DNA of 42,594 nt from Nitrospirota bacterium (GTDB lineage Bacteria; Nitrospirota; Nitrospiria; SBBL01; JAADHI01), in the NCBI GenBank assembly GCA_029261195.1, contig JAJDBU010000031.1, positions 1 to 42,594 of the forward strand, given 5' to 3'. The notes beneath the pieces are model-generated. The model did no database searches, was not told the DNA's origin, and saw nothing but the letters and a program-made list of their open reading frames with translations. This document shows, one piece after another, positions 8,074 to 16,484 of this stretch. The position numbers and the translations under genes were made by a program. Position 1 is the first letter of the stretch. Each line of letters starts with the position of its first letter.

Positions 8074-9462
8074 ATGTCCTACAAAGGTTTAACCATTTTA
8101 GAAGTTGAGGCCGAGAGCATTGCGGAAGCCGTCGGGATTTCACCTGGAGACCGCCTAATCAGCCTGAACGGCGAAGAAATTCGGGATCTGCTTGACTACC
8201 GTTTTTATGTCGGAGATGAAGCCCTGATTATCGAGCTTGCAAAGGCCAACGGGGAAGTCTGGGAAGTTGATATTGAAAAAGAACTCGATGAGGATCTGGG
8301 CCTTTCCCTGAAGGAGATGAAAATTCACCAATGTCCGAACAAATGCGTTTTCTGCTTTGTGGATCAGATGCCGGAAGGACAGCGTGAGGGGCTTTATATT
8401 CGAGACGAAGATTATCGCTTTTCCTTCCTTTTCGGAAACTATATTACCCTCACCAACCTGACCCGGCGCGATAAAGCCCGAATTTTCGAGATGCGCTTAA
8501 GCCCGCTCTATATCTCTGTCCATACGACTGACCAAGCCTTGCGGAGAAAATTACTCGAAAATCCAAGAGCCAAAGATATCCTTGAGGCGATTTGCGAAAT
8601 GGCTGAACATCAAATTGCGATGCACACTCAAATTGTACTCTGCCCCGATCTCAATGACGGAGATGCCCTGGAAAAAAGCGTTGAAGATCTCGCAAATCTC
8701 CACCCTTCGGTGCTCTCGCTGACGCTTGTCCCGGTCGGTATGACACGCCATCGCCAAGGTCTACCTGAGTTAAAAGAAGTCTCAGCTACATATGCCCGGG
8801 AAGTGCTGCTTATGATTGCGGCTTGGCAACAGCGCTTCAAAAAAGAGCTGGGCACCGTCTTTGTTTTTCCTGCCGATGAATGGTACGTGATTGCAGGCCT
8901 TCCCTTTCCAGAAGTGGATGCTTACGAGGGCCTTCAACTACTCGAAAACGGTGTCGGCATGGTACCGCTCTTTCTATCGGATTTTCCCTCATCTCTCCCT
9001 GACGATCTGTGGGACAAAGACGAGACTTTAACGATTTTTATGATCACCGGCACCTCATTTGGCGATATCTTGAAGCGCTGCATAGAAAGGCTTCAGATCA
9101 AGCAGGTTTGCTTAAAGGTTGTCACGACCACCAATCACTTTTTTGGCGATTCAGTGACCGTCGCAGGCCTGCTTACCGGCAGTGACATCATCAAGGCGAT
9201 ACAGGAGCTTAAAACACTAGAAAAAAAACACTCCCGACCAGAGACGGGAGGAAAAGAAATTCTGATCATTCCATCAGTCATGCTTGATGACAGTGGCCAA
9301 CGCTTTTTAGATGGCAGCCTTCCCAAAGAAGTCGGAGAAGCCTTGAATATGTCTCTGGAAATTGTTCCCCCCGAGGCCCTAGGGTTTATTGGTGCGCTCG
9401 AGAAAATCATCCGTTCCTATGCCTGTGAGTTTGGAAATGACAGCATTCAGATTGTCGGGTAA
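8074..9462 (+). CDS. DUF512 protein: PDZ-like plus radical-SAM-type Fe-S protein
   Basis: A 462-residue protein of the DUF512/COG1625 group. Residues 1-70 form a PDZ-like domain (SIAEAVGISPGDRLISLNG). A cysteine cluster CPNKCVFCF (Cys87, Cys91, Cys94; CxxxCxxC) follows and would bind a 4Fe-4S cluster as in radical-SAM enzymes. DEDYRFSFLFGNYITLTNL and LSPLYISVHTTD continue the radical-SAM-like barrel, and the DUF512 domain makes up the C-terminal half (VVTTTNHFFGDSVTVAGLLTG). The substrate of the family is not known to me. An ATG at 8062 is also in frame, but the ribosome-binding site GGATGGAGA overlaps it, so 8074 is chosen. The aroE start overlaps its last 26 bases, so the two are co-transcribed. 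Confidence 0.9.
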   Translation: MSYKGLTILEVEAESIAEAVGISPGDRLISLNGEEIRDLLDYRFYVGDEALIIELAKANGEVWEVDIEKELDEDLGLSLKEMKIHQCPNKCVFCFVDQMPEGQREGLYIRDEDYRFSFLFGNYITLTNLTRRDKARIFEMRLSPLYISVHTTDQALRRKLLENPRAKDILEAICEMAEHQIAMHTQIVLCPDLNDGDALEKSVEDLANLHPSVLSLTLVPVGMTRHRQGLPELKEVSATYAREVLLMIAAWQQRFKKELGTVFVFPADEWYVIAGLPFPEVDAYEGLQLLENGVGMVPLFLSDFPSSLPDDLWDKDETLTIFMITGTSFGDILKRCIERLQIKQVCLKVVTTTNHFFGDSVTVAGLLTGSDIIKAIQELKTLEKKHSRPETGGKEILIIPSVMLDDSGQRFLDGSLPKEVGEALNMSLEIVPPEALGFIGALEKIIRSYACEFGNDSIQIVG

Positions 9463-10312
9463 AACCGGCACCTTCGGCATCTTAGGCAATCCAATTCGCC
9501 ATACGCTGTCACCACAGATGCATCTGGCGGCCTTCGAGGCGCTCGGCCTCGACAATGTCTATCTGCCTTTTGCTGTAAAGCCTGCGCAACTTAAAAAAGC
9601 GATGGAAGCCATCATCCCATTGGGGATGCGGGGGCTGAACATCACGATTCCCCACAAAGAGTCGGTTCTGCCTTTTTTAGATGAGATCTCTCTATCAGCA
9701 AAAAGGATTGGTGCCGTCAATACAATAGAGGTCTCCGCCGGTCGCCTGATCGGCCACAATACCGATGGCAAAGGGTTTGTGAAGTCCTTACTTGAAGCAG
9801 GCCTTGATCCTTCGGAAATGTCAGTCTTGATGCTCGGTGCAGGCGGCGCAGCAAAAGGGGTGGCCATTGCCCTGCTGGACGCCGGCGTTTCAGAAATGAC
9901 CCTCCAAGTAAGACGGCAGGAAAAGGGAGCCGAACTGGCAAAACGCCTCTATGCAATGTCGCCTCAAGTCAGGCTATCGGTCAGCACATTCAGTCCGAAA
10001 ACAACGCCAGCGTCCACAACAGGTCGACCGATTCTTCTAATCAACACCACGCCTTTAGGCATGAAAGCGGATGACCCGCTTCCCTTCCTCCCCTCACATA
10101 TCCAGGCAAACTGGGTCGTTGCCGATCTGATCTACAATCCTTACGAAACGCCACTGCTCATCGCCGCCAAGGAAATTGGTGCCAAGACTGTCCCGGGACT
10201 CGGTATGCTGCTGCATCAGGGCGTACTTGCATTTGAGATCTGGACAAAACAAAAACCCCCGGTCGAAGCCATGAAAAAGGCCCTTTTTCAGGCATTGACT
10301 GACTTGCAATAG
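9437..10312 (+). CDS. aroE: Shikimate dehydrogenase
   Basis: AroE reduces 3-dehydroshikimate to shikimate with NADPH in aromatic amino acid synthesis. With the ATG at 9437 the protein has 291 residues. The substrate site shows HTLSPQMHLAAF and NITIPHKESVLPF with catalytic Lys74, and GHNTDGKGF with catalytic Asp110. The cofactor domain has the glycine loop MLGAGGAAKGVA. The C-terminal motif GLGMLLHQGVLAFEIW is also standard. A longer in-frame start at 9389 would reach deeper into the preceding gene and lacks family support. It overlaps the DUF512 gene by 26 bases, implying translational coupling. A DAHP synthase of the same pathway lies 13 kb away at 23652. Confidence 0.95.
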   Translation: MTAFRLSGKTGTFGILGNPIRHTLSPQMHLAAFEALGLDNVYLPFAVKPAQLKKAMEAIIPLGMRGLNITIPHKESVLPFLDEISLSAKRIGAVNTIEVSAGRLIGHNTDGKGFVKSLLEAGLDPSEMSVLMLGAGGAAKGVAIALLDAGVSEMTLQVRRQEKGAELAKRLYAMSPQVRLSVSTFSPKTTPASTTGRPILLINTTPLGMKADDPLPFLPSHIQANWVVADLIYNPYETPLLIAAKEIGAKTVPGLGMLLHQGVLAFEIWTKQKPPVEAMKKALFQALTDLQ

Positions 10313-10428
10313 ACTAGGTCTGAATCTTCTCGTTTGGTATAAGCAAAGCCCGTAAATCACCCCTGCTTCTGTTTGACAGAAAAGTGATCATCGGATAAGC
10401 TTTTTTTATCCAGATTGTGTGAACTTTT

Positions 10429-10500
10429 CCGCCCACGCCATGGATAGCGACCGTTAAAAGCAACAGAAAAGTAGTGGCATCGCTGTAACTCAGGGGGCGG
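10429..10500 (+). other. Possible structured leader of the pilus operon
   Basis: In the 229-base gap before pilB, CCGCCC (10429-10434) can pair with GGGCGG (10495-10500), enclosing a second 7-bp helix between 10444-10450 and 10480-10486 (one G-T wobble). The closing helix lies about 40 bases before the pilB start. It does not match the cyclic di-GMP riboswitch consensus as I remember it. Upstream, TTGACA at 10373 with an ATAAG-like element about 16 bases further on is a weak promoter candidate, and a small hairpin (10393-10411) follows it. Confidence 0.35.
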
Positions 10501-10541
10501 GTTCTTTTGTCTAAGCATTCCTGTATGGGGTTTTTATATTG

Positions 10542-12350
10542 ATGACCGGCAGGCTTGGATCATTGCTTGTCAAGGCCGGATTGGTCTCTGATGAAGATGT
10601 CCGGAAAGCCCTCAAGATTCAGGCAAAAAAGGGGGGTCGGCTCGGCAGCATCCTCATCCATCTGGGTTTTATTGAGGAAGAGAAACTCCTTACTTTTTTA
10701 AGCCGCCAGCACGGGGTTCCCGCCATAGACCTCAGTACCATTGAAATCGATCCGGACATTATGAAACTGGTACCGATTGGTGCTGTTAAGAAGTACCGGC
10801 TTGTTCCCATTAAACGCCGTGGCACCACTCTGACCCTCGCGATGGCCGATCCGGGCGATGTCTTCGCTATTGATGATGTGAAGTTTATGACCGGTTACAA
10901 CATAGAACCGATCATCGCAACTGAATCAGGCATTATCGCCACAATTAAACAAGGTTACGGAGAAGATGTCGGTGGATCGGCTCCGAAAGACAATACTTTC
11001 CTGATTGAGGCGAAGGATTACACCTTGGGCGGGGAGGAAGATCCAGATCTTTTCGGTGATGACGGTGGAGAAGAATCGGTTGTATCGGTTGAAGATTTTG
11101 ATTCGGTGGTCGGAGATGCCCTCGACAATGTCGATGTTGTTGATGAAAAAGCGGACGACGCCGGAGTACAGGATGTCGAGGCCCCGATCGTGAAATTAGT
11201 CAACGGCATCCTGGTCAATGCAATCAAGGTGGGTGCCAGCGATATTCATATTGAACCCTTTGAGACGGTCTTTCGCATTCGCTTTAGAATTGACGGTACC
11301 CTGCGGACCGTGATGAACCTGCCGACAAAGATTAAAAGTGCCGTTATTTCACGCCTTAAGATTATGTCAAAATTAGATATTGCCGAGCGTCGTCTGCCTC
11401 AGGACGGTCGGATCAAGCTGAAATTGGGCAAAAAACGAGAGGTCGACTTTCGTGTCTCCAGTTTGCCCTGCCTGTTCGGTGAAAAAGTCGTCATGCGAAT
11501 ACTCGACAAGGGCAACCTGACTCTGGATCTTACCAAATTAGGCTTTGATGAAAAGCCCTTGCAGGAATTTCAGAATGCGATTCATTCCCCTTACGGCATG
11601 GTTCTGGTGACGGGGCCGACGGGAAGCGGCAAGACGACTACCCTTTATTCCGCCCTCAGCACAATTAATACTCAGGACATCAATATCATGACGGCAGAGG
11701 ACCCGGTAGAATATAATCTGCTCGGCATCAATCAGGTTCAGATGAAAGATAACATCGGCCTCAACTTTTCTGCCGCCCTCCGAGCATTTCTAAGACAGGA
11801 TCCGGATGTGGTTATGGTCGGAGAGATTCGGGATTATGAAACAGCGGAGATTGGCATCAAGGCGGCCTTGACCGGTCATCTCGTTTTGTCGACCCTGCAT
11901 ACCAATGATGCGCCCAGCACGGTCAACCGCCTTTTGAACATGGGCATTGAACCCTTCCTCGTGGCCTCTTCTGTGGTCTTGATTTTAGCTCAGCGGCTGG
12001 TACGGCGAATCTGTACTAAATGTAAAGAAGTTGCGCCTTCAAAGCCTACGGCGCTCACCCGCGCGGGTTTTAAAGAGGCCGAGCTTGAGGGCCTGGTTGT
12101 CCACAAAGGAAGCGGGTGCGACCACTGCACACAAACCGGTTACAAGGGCCGTGTCGCCCTCTATGAGGTGATGCCGGTGACGGATGACATTCGTCAGCTT
12201 ATCCTGCAAGGCGCGACATCTGATGAAATTAAAGAAAAGGCGGTTGCATCGGGCATGAAGACGCTACGCGTCAGCGGACTAGACAAGGTGAGAGAGGGAC
12301 TCACAACGGTCGAAGAGGTCCTGGACAACACGATGGCCGATATACGATAA
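10542..12350 (+). CDS. pilB: Type IV pilus extension ATPase PilB with MshEN domain
   Basis: PilB is the cytoplasmic hexameric ATPase that drives pilin polymerisation. The N-terminal MshEN domain (about 1-140) carries two consecutive copies of the 24-residue motif that binds cyclic di-GMP in MshE-type ATPases: one starts RLGSLLVKAG and the other RLGSILIHLG. An acidic linker of about 60 residues (rich in Asp and Glu, 160-215) follows. The ATPase core has Walker A (GPTGSGKTTTLYS, about 359-370), Walker B (VVMVGEIRD), a His box (GHLVLSTLHTND) and two CxxC pairs (CTKC, CDHC) for zinc. A TTG codon precedes the ATG in frame; the ATG at 10542 is used. It heads the pilB-pilT-pilC-pilS-pilR operon; no pilin gene is in the window. 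Confidence 0.95.
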   Translation: MTGRLGSLLVKAGLVSDEDVRKALKIQAKKGGRLGSILIHLGFIEEEKLLTFLSRQHGVPAIDLSTIEIDPDIMKLVPIGAVKKYRLVPIKRRGTTLTLAMADPGDVFAIDDVKFMTGYNIEPIIATESGIIATIKQGYGEDVGGSAPKDNTFLIEAKDYTLGGEEDPDLFGDDGGEESVVSVEDFDSVVGDALDNVDVVDEKADDAGVQDVEAPIVKLVNGILVNAIKVGASDIHIEPFETVFRIRFRIDGTLRTVMNLPTKIKSAVISRLKIMSKLDIAERRLPQDGRIKLKLGKKREVDFRVSSLPCLFGEKVVMRILDKGNLTLDLTKLGFDEKPLQEFQNAIHSPYGMVLVTGPTGSGKTTTLYSALSTINTQDINIMTAEDPVEYNLLGINQVQMKDNIGLNFSAALRAFLRQDPDVVMVGEIRDYETAEIGIKAALTGHLVLSTLHTNDAPSTVNRLLNMGIEPFLVASSVVLILAQRLVRRICTKCKEVAPSKPTALTRAGFKEAELEGLVVHKGSGCDHCTQTGYKGRVALYEVMPVTDDIRQLILQGATSDEIKEKAVASGMKTLRVSGLDKVREGLTTVEEVLDNTMADIR

Positions 12351-12361
12351 GGAGAAAGTTT

Positions 12362-13510
12362 ATGGCAAACTTGCATCAATTGCTCCAGACCATGATTGAA
12401 AAGGGGGCATCGGATCTCCATTTGACGACCGGTGCACCACCCAAAATTCGGATCAATGGAAAACTCATGTCGGTAGAGGGTCCTGCCCTTTCGGCCTCTG
12501 ATACGAAGCACTTGCTTTACAGTGTTTTGACCGATGCGCAAAAGCACCGCTTCGAGGAAGAGAATGAACTGGATTTTTCGTTTGGATTGAAGGGACTCAG
12601 TCGGTTCCGGGGCAATGTCTTTGTTCAGCGGGGCGCCGTTGCGGGGGCGATTCGGACGGTTCCTTTTGAAATTAAATCCTTTGAGTCTCTGGGTTTACCG
12701 CCTGTCGCAAGCGAACTGTCTAAAAAACCGCGCGGGCTGGTGCTTGTCACGGGACCGACGGGTTCCGGAAAATCGACAACCCTGGCGGCTATGATTGACC
12801 AGATCAATTCAACGCGGCAAGATCATATTATTACTGTTGAAGACCCGATTGAGTTTTTACACCCGCACAAACAATGTATTGTCAACCAGAGAGAGGTCAA
12901 ATCCGATACCGAGAGTTTTAAAAAGGCCCTTAAGTATATTTTGAGGCAGGATCCGGACGTCGTTTTGATCGGAGAACTGAGGGATCTCGAAACGATTGAA
13001 GCAGCCCTCACGATTGCAGAAACAGGACATCTGACCTTGGGCACCCTCCATACGAATTCCTCTGCCCAGACCGTCAACCGAATCATTGATGTCTTTCCCT
13101 CCGCCCAGCAACCTCAGGTGCGTGCCCAGCTTTCCCTCGTACTGGAGGGGGTACTTTCTCAGCAGTTGATCCCGAAAAAGTCGGGGCAGGGAAGAGCAAT
13201 GGCGATGGAAGTCATGGTGCCGACCACGGCGATCCGGAATCTAATCCGGGAAGACAAACTTCACCAGATCTACTCTGCAATGCAAACCGGTCAGGGACAA
13301 AACGGGATGCAGACGATGAATCAATCCCTTGTTCAACTTTTTGAAAAAGGGGAGATCACACTGGATGACGCCAACGCGAGATCAAGTAAACCGGAAGAGT
13401 TACTCGCAATGATTCAACGGGGTTCGAGAGGCGGTATGAGCGGGCAAGGCTTAGGCGCTCAGGGTTACGGTCGACCCGCAGGCCTTGCAGGAAAGAGACC
13501 GCTCCGGTAG
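12362..13510 (+). CDS. pilT: Type IV pilus retraction ATPase PilT
   Basis: PilT depolymerises the pilus and powers twitching. The 382-residue protein starts with the PilT signature (LLQTMIEKGASDLHLTTG), then Walker A (GPTGSGKSTTLAA), Walker B (DVVLIGELRDLET), the His box (GHLTLGTLHTNS) and AIRNLIRE, the C-terminal motif required for retraction in PilT proteins. A glycine-rich tail of about 25 residues (GGMSGQGLGAQGYG) ends the protein. A strong ribosome-binding site (AAGGAGA) is found in the 11-base gap after pilB. Absence of an MshEN domain and presence of AIRNLIRE separate it clearly from PilB. Confidence 0.95.
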   Translation: MANLHQLLQTMIEKGASDLHLTTGAPPKIRINGKLMSVEGPALSASDTKHLLYSVLTDAQKHRFEEENELDFSFGLKGLSRFRGNVFVQRGAVAGAIRTVPFEIKSFESLGLPPVASELSKKPRGLVLVTGPTGSGKSTTLAAMIDQINSTRQDHIITVEDPIEFLHPHKQCIVNQREVKSDTESFKKALKYILRQDPDVVLIGELRDLETIEAALTIAETGHLTLGTLHTNSSAQTVNRIIDVFPSAQQPQVRAQLSLVLEGVLSQQLIPKKSGQGRAMAMEVMVPTTAIRNLIREDKLHQIYSAMQTGQGQNGMQTMNQSLVQLFEKGEITLDDANARSSKPEELLAMIQRGSRGGMSGQGLGAQGYGRPAGLAGKRPLR

Positions 13511-13559
13511 GATCACCCACGGTGCCACTTAAAGAACGATGATGTATTTAGGGAGATAG

Positions 13560-14762
13560 ATGGCGACATTCACCTGGACAGGGAAATCAAGACAAGGCGT
13601 AATCCAAAAGGGGGAGTTGGATGCGAAGACCCGGGAAGAGGTGATGGGTCTTCTTAGAAAAGATCAAATCCTGGTCACATCGGTTAAGAAAAAACCAAAG
13701 GAATTTACAATCCCCGGATTCGAAAAAAAGGTAAACGACAAAGACATCGTCATTTTTACACGGCAGTTCGCGACAATGATTGATGCCGGGCTTCCGCTCG
13801 TGCAATGCCTCGAAATTCTCTCAGGTGCATCTGAAAACCCCGTACTTAGCAAAGCGATTGAAGTGGTTCGCGGCGATGTCGAAGGGGGTGCAACCTACGC
13901 GGATGCGCTTCGGAAACACCCTGCTGTCTTCGACGAACTCTATGTCAACATGGTTGCAGCGGGTGAGTCGGGTGGCATCCTGGATACCATTTTAAACCGT
14001 CTTTCAAAACATATCGAAAAAGCGATGAAACTTAAGAAACAAATCAAATCGGCAATGGTCTATCCGGCGACTATTCTGGGCGTTGCCGGAATCGTCATCA
14101 TCATCCTCATGGTCTTTGTGATTCCGATTTTCGCCAAAATGTTCACCGATTTTGGTGGAACGCTGCCCACGCTGACACAATATGTGATTAACACAAGCCA
14201 TTTCATGCAGGACAACATCGTTTACATGATTGTTGCCACTGCAATCGCAGTAAAGCTCTTTAAAAGATATTATCTTACCGAAAAGGGCCATTTCAGAGTG
14301 GATCAGTTTGCCCTGAAAATTCCGGTTGTCGGCGACCTGATCCAAAAGGGGAGCATTGCCAAGTTCACCCGGACCTTAGGGACCCTCATTTCGAGCGGAG
14401 TACCCATATTGGAAGGTCTTGAAATCGTCGCAAAAACCTCCGGGAACAAGGTGGTTGAAAAAGCCATTATGAATGCACGCCAGGGCATTAGCGAAGGGAA
14501 AACCATCGCCGAACCCCTGTCAAAAGAGCCTGTTTTCCCTACGATGGTTGTCCAGATGATTGCGGTCGGTGAAACCACCGGAGCCATTGATACCATGCTG
14601 GGCAAGATTGCAGACTTTTATGATGATGAAGTCGATTCTGCAGTTGCGGCGCTGACATCATTGCTCGAACCCTTGATGATGGTCTTTCTGGGTATCACTA
14701 TCGGGACCATCGTCATCGCCATGTACCTTCCGGTCTTTAAAATGGCTTCGATTGTCGGATAG
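13560..14762 (+). CDS. pilC: Type IV pilus inner-membrane platform protein PilC
   Basis: PilC is the polytopic membrane platform on which PilB and PilT act. The 400-residue protein contains two T2SSF domains: the first around residues 68-190 (FTRQFATMIDAGLPLVQCLEIL), the second around 270-395 (FTRTLGTLISSGVPILEGLEIV). Hydrophobic segments lie near 168-190, 215-235 and at the C-terminus (MMVFLGITIGTIVIAMYLPVF). The ribosome-binding site GGGAGA lies just before the start. It follows pilT by 49 bases and precedes pilS by 18, in the usual order. Confidence 0.95.
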   Translation: MATFTWTGKSRQGVIQKGELDAKTREEVMGLLRKDQILVTSVKKKPKEFTIPGFEKKVNDKDIVIFTRQFATMIDAGLPLVQCLEILSGASENPVLSKAIEVVRGDVEGGATYADALRKHPAVFDELYVNMVAAGESGGILDTILNRLSKHIEKAMKLKKQIKSAMVYPATILGVAGIVIIILMVFVIPIFAKMFTDFGGTLPTLTQYVINTSHFMQDNIVYMIVATAIAVKLFKRYYLTEKGHFRVDQFALKIPVVGDLIQKGSIAKFTRTLGTLISSGVPILEGLEIVAKTSGNKVVEKAIMNARQGISEGKTIAEPLSKEPVFPTMVVQMIAVGETTGAIDTMLGKIADFYDDEVDSAVAALTSLLEPLMMVFLGITIGTIVIAMYLPVFKMASIVG

Positions 14763-14780
14763 AAACAAAAAACAATTGCT

Positions 14781-16484
14781 ATGATGCGCACAGTGGGTAA
14801 GGAAGAAAAAATTCTTTTCGCCCGGCTTAAGCGGATGATCGAACTGCGGGCCGTGCTTGTGACCGCCTTACTCGGCCTGCCACTCCTTTTTCAAGTCAAA
14901 ACATTTGAGAACCGCTGGGCGGTGACGACTTTTTACATCCTGATTGGCGCGACCTCTTGCCTCAGTCTCTCCTACCTCTTCTATCTAAAAAAAAGAAAAA
15001 TAACGTCTTCCTTTATTGCGACACAAATTGGCCTCGACCTGCTCTTCGAAACAGCGCTCATCGCCGTCACCGGTGGTCTCGGTAGTCTTTTCCCCTTTCT
15101 CTACATCATCACCATTGTCACTGCATCGATCTTCTTTCATCAGCGAGGCGGTCTTCTAATGGCCGGTATGGCCTCCTTGCTCTTCTGTCTAATGGCCTTT
15201 CTTCAGCAGTATCAGCTGACACCCTTTGAGACTGCGGCCCCTTTCGGAGGGAAAGAAACCCTCTACGCGCTTTTCCTCTACGTGATTGCATTTTATACTG
15301 TTGGTGGATTAAGTGGTCGTTTATCGAGCCGTTTGCATGAAAAAGAGATGAGGCTGCTGAATCTCCGCGTTTTTCATGAGGACATTGTCCAGAGCATCGC
15401 AAGCGGTCTCATCACGACCAACCTAAGCGGAGTCATCACTTCAATCAATCGGTCTGCGACCAAGATTACGGGATTTAAACCGGAAGACATGATTGGCAGG
15501 CGCTGGGAGAAGGCTTTTGGGTGGACGCATTTGAAACAGCACTTTCTTAAACTCAAAGAAACCGGTATTTCGCAACGATTCGAGGGGGAAATTGTCAATC
15601 CATCCGGGAAACACGCTCTTCTGGGTGTGACCATCTCGAGCCTGCAAGGAGAGCAAGGTGGGGTGATCGGGACTTTTCAGGATTTAACGCAAATCAGAAA
15701 TCTGGAAGAAGAAATGCAAAAAAAGGAACGCCTCGCCACGATTGGAGAGATGGCTGCAGGTATGGCGCACGAGATCCGGAATCCGCTAGCTTCACTCAGC
15801 GGATCGATTCAGGTCTTGAAAAATGAATTGCCTTTAGTCGGTGAAAACCTCCAGTTGATGGAAATAGCCCTCAAAGATACAGAACGCCTGAGTCAATTCG
15901 TCAGCGATTTTCTCCGGTTTGCCCGGCCGATTCCTCCTCGCCGTGAATGGATCGATTTACAAAAGCTCTTATACGAAACAGTTCAACTCATCCAGAATGA
16001 TCTTGAGGCGACGCTTCGTGTCAAGGTCGTGCTTGCCGATGCCCCTGAACCGATTCTAATCTTTATTGACCCGAATCAATTGAAGCAGGTTTTCTGGAAC
16101 CTCGGTAACAACGCCTTCCAGGCGATGCCGGCAGGAGGGCAGCTTAGTTTAAGCGCTAAGAGAATGAGCACAAGGGGAAAAGAAACCTTAGCGGAGATTC
16201 TCATCGAAGACAGCGGAGAAGGTATTTCGCAAGAAGATCTTCCTCATATATTTGATCCCTTCTTTACAACAAAAAGCGCCGGTTCCGGCCTGGGTTTAGC
16301 CATTGTTCAGCGAATCATTGAGGAGCATTACGGACGGATTACAGTGACGAGTCATCCGGGCAAAACACAGTTTCGCATCACGCTTCCGATCAATGCATCA
16401 AAGGCTTGGGTTCCGGAAGTATCCATTGGCAGCGCACATCATGAACTCGATTTCGAGCGGAGTGAGCAGGAAGTGAAAAAATAA
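14781..16484 (+). CDS. pilS: PilS-type membrane sensor histidine kinase
   Basis: PilS senses pilin in the inner membrane in model organisms and controls PilR. The 567-residue protein has about six membrane segments in the first 180 residues, a PAS domain (about 200-305; GLITTNLSGVITSINRSA), a dimerisation helix with the phosphoacceptor His330 in MAHEIRNPLASL, and an ATPase domain with the N box (QVFWNLGNNAFQAMP), G1 (DSGEGI) and G2 (GSGLGLAIVQRI) motifs. It overlaps pilR by one base (TAATG), so translation is coupled. Its position directly after pilC supports PilS rather than a general nitrogen sensor. Confidence 0.9.
   Translation: MMRTVGKEEKILFARLKRMIELRAVLVTALLGLPLLFQVKTFENRWAVTTFYILIGATSCLSLSYLFYLKKRKITSSFIATQIGLDLLFETALIAVTGGLGSLFPFLYIITIVTASIFFHQRGGLLMAGMASLLFCLMAFLQQYQLTPFETAAPFGGKETLYALFLYVIAFYTVGGLSGRLSSRLHEKEMRLLNLRVFHEDIVQSIASGLITTNLSGVITSINRSATKITGFKPEDMIGRRWEKAFGWTHLKQHFLKLKETGISQRFEGEIVNPSGKHALLGVTISSLQGEQGGVIGTFQDLTQIRNLEEEMQKKERLATIGEMAAGMAHEIRNPLASLSGSIQVLKNELPLVGENLQLMEIALKDTERLSQFVSDFLRFARPIPPRREWIDLQKLLYETVQLIQNDLEATLRVKVVLADAPEPILIFIDPNQLKQVFWNLGNNAFQAMPAGGQLSLSAKRMSTRGKETLAEILIEDSGEGISQEDLPHIFDPFFTTKSAGSGLGLAIVQRIIEEHYGRITVTSHPGKTQFRITLPINASKAWVPEVSIGSAHHELDFERSEQEVKK

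Noticed and set aside
9389-9436. Earlier GTG start of aroE
   Set aside because: It would overlap the DUF512 gene by 74 bases and add residues not typical of AroE. The ATG at 9437 fits the family.
10460-10495. Sigma54 promoter before pilB
   Set aside because: TGGCAT-N5-TAACT lacks the GC of the -12 element; the match is too weak.
10429-10541. Cyclic di-GMP (GEMM) riboswitch before pilB
   Set aside because: The region folds, but the two-hairpin GEMM layout and its conserved core bases as I remember them are not there.
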